The notes: generated from the letters alone by a model not told the origin. Positions 1 to 7,163 are shown, numbered from the stretch's first letter. The stretch: 13,273 nt of DNA from Lachnospiraceae bacterium (GCA_009774465.1 VSNT01000109.1:1-13273), one strand, 5' to 3'. Numbers and translations: made by a program.

Positions 1-69
1 ATTATGTCCATTATTGCTAAAAAATATCCTAAGTATTCCTTAATATTTCTGGAATTGTGGGAAAAAAAC

Positions 70-98
70 TTTACTATAAAGAAAAATACTGCTAAAAT
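70..98 (+). promoter_or_regulatory. candidate sigma-A promoter for the lipid kinase gene
   Basis: A TTTACT box at 70-75 and a TAAAAT box at 93-98 are separated by 17 bases. They match the consensus at 4 of 6 and 5 of 6 positions. Transcription would start near 105, about 20 bases before the ATG at 127. The surrounding sequence is very AT-rich, so chance matches are likely and this is only a candidate. Confidence 0.4.
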
Positions 99-126
99 AT
101 GAAAAGATTTCAGAGGGATAAAAACT

Positions 127-1101
127 ATGTATTACATAATTGTAAATCCTGCTTCAAAATCAGGAAAAGGATTAAAGATCTGGTCACAGATAGAACCGGT
201 TCTTATTGAGAAAAAAATCAAATATAAGCTGTATTTTTCCAAAAAAATCGGACATGTCAGCAGACTGGTACGGAAACTTTCCGCTTCTCTGGCTGATGGT
301 GCGCCTGATTTTATTTTAAAGCTGATCATTCTTGGCGGAGACGGAACCTTAAATGAAGCCATTCAGGGAATTTCTGATTTTAACCGCGTCCATCTGGGAT
401 ATATCCCTACCGGCTCAAGTAATGATCTGGCAAGAGACTTACATCTTCCTAAAGATCCGGTCAAAATACTTGAATCAATTTTGTCCTGCCAGACACCCTC
501 TGCCTTGGACTTGGGAAAACTCACTTATGATAACTGTTCCGGCGAACTTTCCAGGCAGCATAGTAACGAAGATTCCACTTCCCGTCTTTTTGCAGTCAGC
601 TGTGGAATCGGATTTGACGCCGCAGTTTGTGAAGAGGCGCTTGCTTCAAGGTTTAAAAATATTTTAAATAAAATCGGTCTGGGAAAGCTGACTTATTTAA
701 CAATTGCTCTCAAACAATTAATTAAAGCCAAAAAGATCACCTGTAAGGTTACTTTTGATGATGCCCCGCCCATTTATCTGCCCAAGTTTTTATTTGTAGC
801 CTGTATGATTCATCAGTACGAAGGCGGAGGCTTTAAATTCTGTCCTGACGCAAATGCCTGCGATGGTCTTACGGATATTTGCGTTGTGGGAAATATCCCC
901 AAGTGGCTGATTGTAATGGCGCTTCCCACTGCTTTCTTTGGAAAACATTATATTTTTCAGGGGATAGACCATTATACCGCTCACAAAATTCAACTGGAAA
1001 CTTCCGCCCCCCTGTGGGTTCATACAGATGGCGAAGTTACCAGAAAAAGCAGTTCCATTACCATAACAGGGGAAAAACAAAAGCTGCAGTTTCTTCTGTA
1101 G
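127..1101 (+). CDS. diacylglycerol kinase family lipid kinase (DagK/YegS-like)
   Basis: This 324-residue soluble protein belongs to the DAGK catalytic family, which transfers the ATP gamma-phosphate to a lipid alcohol such as diacylglycerol or sphingosine-type bases at the inner membrane face. Visible motifs are the N-terminal VNPASKSGKG (residues 6-15), the nucleotide-binding GGDGTLNE (70-77), TGSSNDLAR (95-103), GIGFDA (160-165), a C-terminal-domain GGFKFCPDA segment and HTDGE (299-303). Length fits the usual 290-330 residues. The ATG at 127 is preceded by AGAGGGA at 112-118 with 8 bases of spacing. The PAP2-type phosphatase gene follows 77 bases downstream on the same strand. In Gram-positive bacteria DagK-type enzymes recycle diacylglycerol left by lipoteichoic acid synthesis, so that role is plausible, but the exact lipid cannot be read from the sequence. 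Confidence 0.88.
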   Translation: MYYIIVNPASKSGKGLKIWSQIEPVLIEKKIKYKLYFSKKIGHVSRLVRKLSASLADGAPDFILKLIILGGDGTLNEAIQGISDFNRVHLGYIPTGSSNDLARDLHLPKDPVKILESILSCQTPSALDLGKLTYDNCSGELSRQHSNEDSTSRLFAVSCGIGFDAAVCEEALASRFKNILNKIGLGKLTYLTIALKQLIKAKKITCKVTFDDAPPIYLPKFLFVACMIHQYEGGGFKFCPDANACDGLTDICVVGNIPKWLIVMALPTAFFGKHYIFQGIDHYTAHKIQLETSAPLWVHTDGEVTRKSSSITITGEKQKLQFLL

Positions 1102-1124
1102 TTTCTAATCAGATTAAAATCTGC

Positions 1125-1150
1125 CCGCAGAGTGCGGATATTTTATTATT
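1125..1150 (+). terminator. weak hairpin between lipid kinase and PAP2 genes
   Basis: CCGCA (1125-1129) and TGCGG (1133-1137) form a 5-bp GC-rich stem with a 3-base loop, followed by the T-rich stretch ATATTTTATTATT. Just upstream, CAGATT (1110-1115) and AATCTG (1118-1123) are another small inverted repeat. The stem is short, so this is more likely a partial terminator that lowers downstream expression than a full stop. Confidence 0.35.
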
Positions 1151-1178
1151 GTGTGTAAAAGTAAGAGGAGAATTCATC

Positions 1179-1856
1179 ATGAAAGTTTTTTACGAACGGT
1201 ATAAGCATGCTATTCCGCTTATTATCTATGCATTCATTTATTGTACCTGGTTTATCTACCTGGAAAAAACAGTGACTCATCCTTCACGAATCATCCATAT
1301 GAAATTGGATGATGCCATCCCTTTTTGTGAAGTGTTTGTAATTCCTTATTTTCTCTGGTTTGCATACGTGTCGGCAGTAGTGCTTTACTGCTTCTTTAAA
1401 AACAGGCAGGAGTATTATAAGTGCTGTGCTTTTCTTTTTACGGGAATGACTATTTTCTTGATTATATCAACTCTCTGGCCGAATGGACATCACCTCCGTC
1501 CCTATGTTATGCCGAGAGACAACATTTTCACTCAAATGGTAGCGCATTTATATAAAGCTGATACGCCTACCAATTTGTGGCCCAGCATACATGTATATAA
1601 TTCTATCGGTGCTCATCTGGCAGTAATGCATAATAAGCGCCTGGCACAAAACAGGGTAATAAGCACCGGCTCTTTTATATTATGTGTATCCATTATTTTA
1701 TCTACGGTATTTATTAAACAGCATTCCATGTTTGATGTGCTCACTGCTTTTGTATTATCTGCTGTTATGTATGTGATCGTTTATCAGGCTGATGTTATTT
1801 CCTCTTACCGCTCTCACCGCTCAGAAACAAAGCGGCGCAGATTGCGCGGGGCTTGA
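1179..1856 (+). CDS. PAP2-superfamily membrane phosphatase
   Basis: This 225-residue membrane protein has about five to six hydrophobic segments and degenerate PAP2 (type 2 phosphatidic acid phosphatase) signatures: a first motif ending in HHLRP (104-108), the second motif as PSIHVYNS (135-142) instead of classical PSGH, and the third motif STVFIKQHSMFD (175-186) with the HxxxD pair His182 and Asp186. Such enzymes remove phosphate from lipid phosphates (phosphatidate, prenyl pyrophosphates) at the membrane. The frame is open from 879, but the start is ATG 1179: AGGAG lies at 1166-1170 with 8 bases of spacing, and the upstream part overlaps the kinase gene and would be non-membrane. The basic C-terminal tail (RSHRSETKRRRLR) is probably cytosolic. 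Pairing with a lipid kinase suggests shared phosphatidate/diacylglycerol turnover. The substrate is not determinable here. Confidence 0.8.
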   Translation: MKVFYERYKHAIPLIIYAFIYCTWFIYLEKTVTHPSRIIHMKLDDAIPFCEVFVIPYFLWFAYVSAVVLYCFFKNRQEYYKCCAFLFTGMTIFLIISTLWPNGHHLRPYVMPRDNIFTQMVAHLYKADTPTNLWPSIHVYNSIGAHLAVMHNKRLAQNRVISTGSFILCVSIILSTVFIKQHSMFDVLTAFVLSAVMYVIVYQADVISSYRSHRSETKRRRLRGA

Positions 1857-1880
1857 GAAAAAATGGAACAATGATTGGCT

Positions 1881-1995
1881 GCCTGTTTAATACATCGCAA
1901 CAGTTCAGCGTCATTAATTTGTAGAAACGAAAGGTTACGTAACAGAGCCTGTTTATATTACGGCAACAGTTCAGCCCCGGTAATTCGTAAAAGCG
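1881..1995 (+). repeat. degenerate tandem repeat with AACAGTTCAGC core
   Basis: Two imperfect copies of about 48 bases lie 66 bases apart. Copy one (1881-1929) and copy two (1947-1995) both run GCCTGTTTA, then an AACAGTTCAGC core (1899-1909 and 1965-1975), then TAATT, GTA and AA(A)CG/AAGCG. A third core in inverted orientation, GGCTGAACTGTT, lies at 2125-2136, on the far side of the terminator. Between them AGCGGC (1992-1997), GCCGCT (2013-2018) and AGCGGC (2021-2026) can form alternative hairpins. No protein is apparent in 1857-2134. This looks like a decayed or dispersed non-coding repeat. Confidence 0.6.
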
Positions 1996-2061
1996 GCTGC
2001 TTCGCATCCGTCGCCGCTAAAGCGGCTTGTCTTTTACTTCATTATCGGGCGCTCCGCTCAT

Positions 2062-2122
2062 AAAAAAATCAGTACCATGCGCTTTGTGTGCAAGCACCCA
2101 CGCGTATGGTACTGATTTTTTT
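2062..2122. terminator. strong bidirectional intrinsic terminator
   Basis: A perfect 17-bp inverted repeat pairs AAAAAAATCAGTACCAT (2062-2078) with ATGGTACTGATTTTTTT (2106-2122). The 27-base loop can pair further (GCG at 2079-2081 with CGC at 2101-2103). Runs of A and T at the two ends give a U-tract in either direction. It lies between the convergent PAP2 gene, ending at 1856, and the glycosyltransferase gene, ending at 2135, and can terminate both. Confidence 0.88.
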
Positions 2123-2134
2123 ATGGCTGAACTG

Positions 2135-3160
2135 TTAGTTAAAGTTAAAAAACCTTCGGCAGATTTTGTAGCCTTCTACGGAAATTTTTCTTCCCCCCCT
2201 GCCTGGCAGATTCATGCAGTAGCCCAGCAGGCCATAGCGGAGCTTTCTGTATAAAAACCAGTCTTTCTTCTTTAAGTATTCCCATAGTTCTTTTTTCTTC
2301 TCAAGGTTTTCTTCTGTCTCCGAACGTATCAGTAATATGGAAGAAACGGTTGTAATAATATCAAGATAACTTACCATATATTGGTAGAGTTTTTTATTTC
2401 CCATGATCTGGCTCTTTCTCTCAGTCAGGTAGTCGATCATCAGCTTGTTAACTCTGATCTGCTGGTCAATTCTGCCAATCATGATTTCTTCATTAACCGA
2501 CTGGTCCGCCCTGCCTATATAGTAGCGGTAAAAATTTACATCAAGGTAATACATATTTCTTACATAAGGGAGGGGTTCAAATACATACAGGTTATCAACA
2601 TAAAATGTGTGCTCCGGCAGTTTTAATCCACATTCCCTAAGCAACTTGGTCCTGAAAATTACTGAATGCATCAAAATATACTGTCCTTTGTGAAAATGCC
2701 TGACATCCTGCCAGGTAAACATTTCATTTTGTGGCAGAGCATGTTTATACCGCATTACTTTATGCCTGTTTTCACCAGTCTTTTCATAGACAAAGTTGCT
2801 GACAAGCATATCCAGAACCTTTTCTCCCCCTGCAAGATTTCGCAGGGTTTCAAGAATCTGCATGTAAGCTTCTTCTTTCACCCAGTCATCACTGTCCACC
2901 ACTTTAAAATATAAACCGGATGCTCTTTCGACTCCTGCATTTACTGCAGATCCATGTCCTCCGTTTTCCTTGTGAATTGCCTTCACAACAGAAGGGTAAT
3001 TTTCTACGTATTCATCTGCTATAGCGGCTGTTTCATCAGTGGAACCGTCGTTGACAATAATGATCTCTATGTCCTCACCACCCTTTAAAAGCGAATCAAT
3101 ACATTTTCTCATATACTTTGCCGAATTATAGCATGGCACTGTAAAGGATAAAAGTTTCAT
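2135..3160 (-). CDS. family 2 glycosyltransferase
   Basis: This 341-residue protein has a GT-A fold family 2 glycosyltransferase domain at its N-terminus. Visible elements are the opening strand FTVPCYNS (6-13), the nucleotide-binding VNDGSTDE (36-43), the ENGGHGSAVNAG loop (65-76) and the metal-binding DSDDW (89-93). No confident transmembrane segment is seen. The C-terminal 200 residues are less conserved and include a basic, aromatic-rich helical part. Such enzymes add a sugar from a nucleotide-sugar donor to a surface glycan or glycolipid. Neighbours give no polysaccharide cluster, so the product is unknown. The ATG at 3160 has TGGAG about 8 bases upstream, and the gene has its own promoter at 3204-3232. 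Its stop codon overlaps the inverted repeat core at 2125-2136. Confidence 0.9.
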   Translation of the reverse strand: MKLLSFTVPCYNSAKYMRKCIDSLLKGGEDIEIIIVNDGSTDETAAIADEYVENYPSVVKAIHKENGGHGSAVNAGVERASGLYFKVVDSDDWVKEEAYMQILETLRNLAGGEKVLDMLVSNFVYEKTGENRHKVMRYKHALPQNEMFTWQDVRHFHKGQYILMHSVIFRTKLLRECGLKLPEHTFYVDNLYVFEPLPYVRNMYYLDVNFYRYYIGRADQSVNEEIMIGRIDQQIRVNKLMIDYLTERKSQIMGNKKLYQYMVSYLDIITTVSSILLIRSETEENLEKKKELWEYLKKKDWFLYRKLRYGLLGYCMNLPGRGGRKISVEGYKICRRFFNFN

Positions 3161-3203
3161 AATTATAACTCCATTTCAACATACTTTCATGCGTCACACC
3201 GAT

Positions 3204-3232
3204 ATCATACTATCTTTTTCCTGCCAAATCAA
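3204..3232 (-). promoter_or_regulatory. sigma-A promoter for the glycosyltransferase gene
   Basis: On the minus strand TTGATT (3232-3227) and TATGAT (3209-3204) are separated by exactly 17 bases, matching the consensus at 4 of 6 and 5 of 6 positions. Transcription would start near 3197, giving a leader of about 37 bases before the ATG at 3160. The promoter lies in the gap after the SfsA-MutY gene, so the glycosyltransferase is probably transcribed separately from it. Confidence 0.62.
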
Positions 3233-3244
3233 ATTAAAGTTTTC

Positions 3245-4981
3245 TTATGAAAATCCTATGAGGGCCTTAAGATATGCCTTATATGCAGACGGAATCGGAT
3301 ATTTTTCCTGAACTTCCTTTGTTTCAGCAAATAAAATATCACTCTTGCCTTTCTTTCTGGCAAGTTCATCCACTTTGACTGCATAACCAATCATATGCCA
3401 TTCTTTATGTGTGAAAATATGCTTACTCGGACTTAACAGGTCTATTTTTAAAATAGAAAGTCCTTCTCCTTTCAGGTACTTTAAAACCTGTTCCGTCGTT
3501 AAATGTCCGTCAAGGCACGGAAACTCATACATACCGGCAAGCAGCCCCTGCTTTGGACGTTTTTTAAGTGCTGTTTTATTTTCATCCCGGATAATGAGAA
3601 CTGTCTTTTTTTCAATGGTTCTTGGCCTTTTCGGTGTTTTGTATGGAAATTCCAGTTCTCTTCCCCGCTGGTGTGCCTCACACATAAGCTGCCAGGGACA
3701 CCTGCCGCAATCCGGCTTTCCATTGGGAATACAGACAACAGCTCCCAGTTCCATAAGCGCCTGATTAAAATCTCCCGGTGCTTCATAAGGCATACTAAGG
3801 CGCACTTCTTCTTCCACCTGGCACCTGACCGACTGCATACTGATATCCCGATCATCTCCATTCAGTCGTGCCAGTACCCGAAGCACATTTCCATCCACCG
3901 CCGGTTCTCTTTCCCCATATGCAATAGAACTGATTGCTCCTGCGGTATAGCTGCCTATCCCGGGAAGTTCCAAAAGCTGACTGTATTTCCGGGGCATAAC
4001 GCCTTTATATTCTTCCATAATAATCTGAGCCGCCCTCTTTAAATTTCTGGCGCGGTTATAATACCCAAGGCCTTCCCACAATTTCAGCAGTTCTTCTTCC
4101 TCCACTGCCGCCAAATGAGCAATGTCCGGCAGCACTTTCATAAACCTTTCATAGTACGATTTAACTGCTTCTACCCTGGTCTGCTGCAGCATAATCTCAG
4201 ACACCCACACATGATACGGTGTGGCATCTTCCCTCCAGGGCAGGGTTCTTCTGTTTTTCCGATACCAGTCTAATAAGGAAAACGCTGCCATTTCCAATTT
4301 GGATAGTCTGACCGGAACCGGTGCGCGCAGCGCCATGCCATCCGGCGTTACCTTACAGTCATAAGCCAGAATATGAACCCCCGCCTGTCTTGCCTTTAAA
4401 AGTGCATCTGCAAATTCCGGCTGGGTTTCCCGATTGGGTATAAAATATTTCACATTTTCCATCTGGATAACTAAAATAACATATGTCTCAAACCCCTGCT
4501 GCGCTGCTTCTATCAGTTCATTCACATGTTTCACTGCCCTCTGAGAAGGAGCGTCCGGAAACAGCACCACATCCTCCTGCTCTAAGGTAACACCTTTTAC
4601 CTCGATAAATATTTTTTTATCTGATGTCTCTGCATAAAAATCAAATCTGGAATTCTGAAATTTTGTTTCCGGCCTTAAAAGAGAAATATCATTAAATAAA
4701 CCGCCTGCCAAAATCCATTCTTCAACTGCCTTATTTGGGGCGGCAGAGTCCATGTTTATCATGCGCTCCCCTTTTTGAACTGCCACCAGATCATAGGCCG
4801 TACTCCTGTTTAAATTAGTGCTTTTATTAAGATAAACACATGCCTGATCTGTCAAAAGCTCCCGGCAGCGGCCGGTGTTTTTCACATGTACTTTTTCTTT
4901 GCGCCCATTCATCTCAACATACGCAATAAATCTGTTAGGGCGGCTGATAAACCGGCCTTCTTCTATGTGTTCATATTTCAT
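3245..4981 (-). CDS. mutY: SfsA-MutY fusion: predicted nuclease plus A/G-specific adenine glycosylase
   Basis: One 578-residue open frame carries two complete proteins. Residues 1 to about 226 are SfsA, a predicted DNA/RNA-binding nuclease, with VKNTGRCREL (33-42), SRFDF (111-115) and IEVKGVTL (126-133); Asp114, Glu127 and Lys129 fit a PD-(D/E)xK site. Residues from about 227 to 578 are MutY, which excises adenine mispaired with 8-oxoguanine: VSEIMLQQT with catalytic Glu262, helix-hairpin-helix LPGIGSYTAG (339-348), VDGNVLRVLAR with Asp363, [4Fe-4S] cysteines 417, 425, 428 and 434, and a C-terminal NUDIX-like recognition domain (about 457-578) with FTH at 523-525. Linker between the halves is almost nil. 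The ATG at 4981 has AAAGG about 9 bases upstream. It starts 34 bases after the 5'-nucleotidase gene, so the two are probably co-transcribed. Both domains look intact; the MutY call is very secure, the activity of SfsA less so. Confidence 0.93.
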   Translation of the reverse strand: MKYEHIEEGRFISRPNRFIAYVEMNGRKEKVHVKNTGRCRELLTDQACVYLNKSTNLNRSTAYDLVAVQKGERMINMDSAAPNKAVEEWILAGGLFNDISLLRPETKFQNSRFDFYAETSDKKIFIEVKGVTLEQEDVVLFPDAPSQRAVKHVNELIEAAQQGFETYVILVIQMENVKYFIPNRETQPEFADALLKARQAGVHILAYDCKVTPDGMALRAPVPVRLSKLEMAAFSLLDWYRKNRRTLPWREDATPYHVWVSEIMLQQTRVEAVKSYYERFMKVLPDIAHLAAVEEEELLKLWEGLGYYNRARNLKRAAQIIMEEYKGVMPRKYSQLLELPGIGSYTAGAISSIAYGEREPAVDGNVLRVLARLNGDDRDISMQSVRCQVEEEVRLSMPYEAPGDFNQALMELGAVVCIPNGKPDCGRCPWQLMCEAHQRGRELEFPYKTPKRPRTIEKKTVLIIRDENKTALKKRPKQGLLAGMYEFPCLDGHLTTEQVLKYLKGEGLSILKIDLLSPSKHIFTHKEWHMIGYAVKVDELARKKGKSDILFAETKEVQEKYPIPSAYKAYLKALIGFS

Positions 4982-5015
4982 TCATTTCTGCCTTTCTATT
5001 CATTGCCTGTCACAG

Positions 5016-5948
5016 TTATGGATCACGCTTATGCTCTGCCTTTTCCTGCTGCTTATAAGGCACCCTTGCCGCCGGAACCACCTGAGAGGCCGGAGTTGTA
5101 TGCACTGCCTGGTCATCAAAAAAGATATGTGCGCCAAAAGCTTTCAGCACATCACGCTTGGTAATGCCTCCTAAGAAAAATGCCTCGTCAATTCTCACAT
5201 TCCACGCCCGCAGGGTACGAATCACACGCTCATGAGCAGGCGCACTTCTGGAGGTGACAAGGGCAGTTCTTATAGGTGCCTGCTCCGGTGAAAACTCCCT
5301 TTGAATATCGGAAATCGTTTTCAAAAACTTGGCAAATGGCCCCTGTTTTAAGGGGTTATCTGCCTGTAATCTTTCATTTTCCTCAAATGCTTCCAGTCCT
5401 TTTTCCCTGTAGATCTGTTCCGATTCATCTGAAAACAGAACTGCATCCCCATCAAAGGCAATTCTGATCTGGGAAATCTGTTTTTCTTCTCTGTAAGATC
5501 TGATTTCATCACAGCAGATAATTCCTGCGGCAATTCCACAGTCAACAGCCGCCTGTACATCCTTTTCATCTGCCGACAGATACAGATCTGTGTGAAACGC
5601 TTCAAGATAAGGCGTCAGGGAAGCACCGCTTGCAAGAACAGCTCTTGAAATATCAAGTCCATAATGGGCTATGGAATTAAATACACGTAAAGAGGTATCA
5701 GGACTGTTATGAGACATAATGATAACCTCCACCCTTCCTTCCTGCCCGGGTATTTTATTAATATTCAGCAATGCCTCTATCAGCCGGTATCCATTTCCCG
5801 GGGCTAAAAGCTCTTTTTCATGCTCGATCTGGTAGGCACAGTATGCCTCCACCCCCTGAGAACAGAAAATTTCATTTTCCACCGTAAGATCAAATAATGC
5901 TCTGGATGAAACTCCTATTACCAGCCTGTTTTCCAATTCATATGCCAT
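5016..5948 (-). CDS. cytosolic 5'-nucleotidase (NT5C1-like family)
   Basis: This 310-residue soluble protein matches the bacterial relatives of eukaryotic cytosolic 5'-nucleotidase 1, which hydrolyse nucleoside monophosphates to nucleosides. Recognisable stretches are LVIGVSSRALFD (9-20), SHNSPDTSLRVFNSI (79-93), AFDGDAVLFSDE (164-175), ALVTSRSAPAHERVIRTL (229-246), EAFFLGG (255-261) and FFDDQ (276-280). The DGDA and DDQ segments probably hold HAD-like metal-binding acids. The tail after residue 285 is polar and basic. The ATG at 5948 follows an AAAGGAG ribosome binding site with 7 bases of spacing. It sits just upstream of the SfsA-MutY gene and likely leads that operon. Nucleotide salvage is the expected role; substrate preference cannot be read. 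Confidence 0.88.
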   Translation of the reverse strand: MAYELENRLVIGVSSRALFDLTVENEIFCSQGVEAYCAYQIEHEKELLAPGNGYRLIEALLNINKIPGQEGRVEVIIMSHNSPDTSLRVFNSIAHYGLDISRAVLASGASLTPYLEAFHTDLYLSADEKDVQAAVDCGIAAGIICCDEIRSYREEKQISQIRIAFDGDAVLFSDESEQIYREKGLEAFEENERLQADNPLKQGPFAKFLKTISDIQREFSPEQAPIRTALVTSRSAPAHERVIRTLRAWNVRIDEAFFLGGITKRDVLKAFGAHIFFDDQAVHTTPASQVVPAARVPYKQQEKAEHKRDP

Positions 5949-5990
5949 ATTATACTCCTTTCCCGCATTTGCCGGTTAAAGTTAAAAATT

Positions 5991-6012
5991 CCGCCGCAGC
6001 CAGCCGCCCGCG
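5991..6012 (-). other. G-rich tract upstream of the 5'-nucleotidase gene
   Basis: On the minus strand this 22-base segment contains five GG or GGG runs (GGG, GG, GG, GG, GG) in the leader region between the DUF1653 gene and the 5'-nucleotidase gene. It could form a two-tier G-quadruplex in RNA or DNA. It is not a stem-loop terminator because there is no complementary C-rich arm. The evidence is base composition only. Confidence 0.3.
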
Positions 6013-6052
6013 AAAACAAAACCATACTTTATGCCGGGAAAGAAATATCTTC

Positions 6053-6619
6053 CTATTTTAGACGATTACATTCATACTTTTCCAGTGTAAGGAGACAGGT
6101 GCGAAGCTGCGCAAATCGGTCTTCTACATCCCCCTCATCAACCTTAACATCTATCGCCATTGACATAATATTAATCATGTCGTCGGTAATGCGGTGATGC
6201 AGTGCCGCAAGTATGTTAACCCTCTCTTCATAGGTCCCGGCATCTAAAAATTCCAGCACCAGCGGATCAATATTTAATTCTTCTGCAGGTTCCTCTATCT
6301 CCTGCCTTTTTTCTTCTTTATCAGGAACTACAGCTTCTTCTGCCTCTTCCTGCAAAAAAGGCTCCGGTTCTGCAACAGGTTCAATCACATTTTTCTGCAG
6401 TTCAAACCGACATTCCTGTCCGGCATTTGGATATTTTTCTTTATCCAGTTTATCCAAAAACATGGAAAGCGGCCTTGCATAAACCTGAAAGTCACCATAA
6501 AGAGCCTGATATATTACCAGCTCTTCTCCTGTTTCGCTGTGGCGCGCCATAGTAATTATACGATAAAGATTTCCCTTAAAATGTCTGAAAATCTGTCCCT
6601 GTAATGGAATATTTGACAT
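6053..6619 (-). CDS. DUF1653 domain protein with acidic linker and helical C-terminus
   Basis: This 188-residue protein has an N-terminal DUF1653 domain (about residues 4-65), seen as QGQIFRHFKGNLYRII, YQALYGD, VYARPLSMF and the YPNAGQECRFE ending. DUF1653 is a small beta-rich domain of unknown function. An acidic, Glu-rich linker (about 70-112) follows. The last 75 residues form a predicted helical domain (LEFLDAGTYEERVNIL, RITDDMINIM, RFAQLRTCLLTLEKYE) that I do not recognise. The frame extends upstream to a TTG, but GGAGG lies 5 bases before ATG 6619, making that the true start. It has its own strong promoter at 6701-6729. I assign no function. Confidence 0.8.
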   Translation of the reverse strand: MSNIPLQGQIFRHFKGNLYRIITMARHSETGEELVIYQALYGDFQVYARPLSMFLDKLDKEKYPNAGQECRFELQKNVIEPVAEPEPFLQEEAEEAVVPDKEEKRQEIEEPAEELNIDPLVLEFLDAGTYEERVNILAALHHRITDDMINIMSMAIDVKVDEGDVEDRFAQLRTCLLTLEKYECNRLK

Positions 6620-6667
6620 AGCATCCTCCAATTCTTTTCTGCATTTATTATAACGTAGAATTCATAT

Positions 6668-6684
6668 CCGCTGCCTTACAGCGG
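6668..6684 (-). other. hairpin in the 5' leader of the DUF1653 gene
   Basis: CCGCTG (6668-6673) and CAGCGG (6679-6684) form a perfect 6-bp GC-rich stem with a 5-base loop. It lies downstream of the proposed start site (about 6694) and about 50 bases before the ATG at 6619. No U-tract follows on the minus strand, so it is not a terminator. It could stabilise the mRNA or influence translation. Confidence 0.4.
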
Positions 6685-6700
6685 TTTTACAGCTATATCA

Positions 6701-6729
6701 ATTATAATCCCAGTTCTGCCCATTGTCAT
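6701..6729 (-). promoter_or_regulatory. near-consensus sigma-A promoter for the DUF1653 gene
   Basis: On the minus strand ATGACA (6729-6724) and TATAAT (6706-6701) are separated by exactly 17 bases, matching the consensus at 11 of 12 positions. It lies in the gap between the stop of the small membrane protein (6737) and the DUF1653 start (6619). The predicted leader is about 75 bases and contains the 6668-6684 hairpin. Confidence 0.68.
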
Positions 6730-6736
6730 TCTTCTT

Positions 6737-7114
6737 TTACAAAAATACAATTGAAAACATATAAGGATCCACCTGTCCTTTAAGTCCTTTACATGCTTCG
6801 GCTAAATGTGTTTTTTCTTCCTCATCCAGTTTATCTATTTTTCTATGGTGGATTGTCACTGTGTATTCCACAGCGCCATCCTCATCTGTTACATAATTTA
6901 TGGTAATGCCGCTGTCGCCATATCCTTTTTCCTCCAGATAATCCCTGATTTCCTGCATATATTCCTGTCTGGCTGTGTAGCAATACTGCTCTGTATTACC
7001 TTCCTTTTCCTTATTCCGGCCATGCACTGTGCCAGAAATGGCAAGTATTGTTATAAGTGCCGGCAGAATCATACAAATGGCTGTCATGATATTTTTCTTT
7101 TTCATAATTTTCAT
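6737..7114 (-). CDS. small membrane-anchored protein of unknown function
   Basis: This protein of about 122-125 residues has a basic N-terminus (MKKKN), one hydrophobic segment (TAICMILPALITILAISG) and a charged extracytoplasmic part of about 90 residues with YTARQEYMQEIRDYLEEKGYG and a strand-rich YTVTIHHRKID region. It is either a signal-anchor protein or secreted; no lipobox cysteine is seen. The frame is open from a TTG at 7126, but ATG 7114 or the in-frame ATG 7105 is more likely. The GGAAAGG stretch just upstream gives better spacing to 7105. A palindrome-rich intergenic element lies upstream. I do not recognise the family. Codon use looks native and the frame is intact, so it is probably a real gene. 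Confidence 0.65.
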   Translation of the reverse strand: MKIMKKKNIMTAICMILPALITILAISGTVHGRNKEKEGNTEQYCYTARQEYMQEIRDYLEEKGYGDSGITINYVTDEDGAVEYTVTIHHRKIDKLDEEEKTHLAEACKGLKGQVDPYMFSIVFL

Positions 7115-7163
7115 TTTCCTTTCCAAACAACGGATACCAGGCTTCGCCGGCCATCCTTATAAT

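Noticed and set aside
879..1178. N-terminal extension of the PAP2 phosphatase by 100 codons
   Set aside because: The extension overlaps the lipid kinase gene in another frame, has no membrane character, and a good ribosome binding site precedes ATG 1179.
1881..2136. CRISPR array
   Set aside because: Only two imperfect direct copies with one inverted core; no regular spacers and no cas genes in the window.
2027..2254. Plus-strand small ORF across the terminator and glycosyltransferase end
   Set aside because: It runs through the perfect terminator hairpin and into the antisense of the glycosyltransferase; no ribosome binding site was seen.
3503..4042. Long plus-strand open frame (179 codons) antisense to mutY
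   Set aside because: It lies wholly opposite the conserved MutY coding sequence and its translation resembles no protein; it is a shadow of codon usage.
5991..6012. Terminator after the DUF1653 gene
   Set aside because: The minus strand is G-rich with no matching C-rich arm, so no stable stem-loop forms despite the following T run.
6620..6631. TTG start for the DUF1653 protein
   Set aside because: The TTG would lie within or just before the GGAGG that serves ATG 6619.
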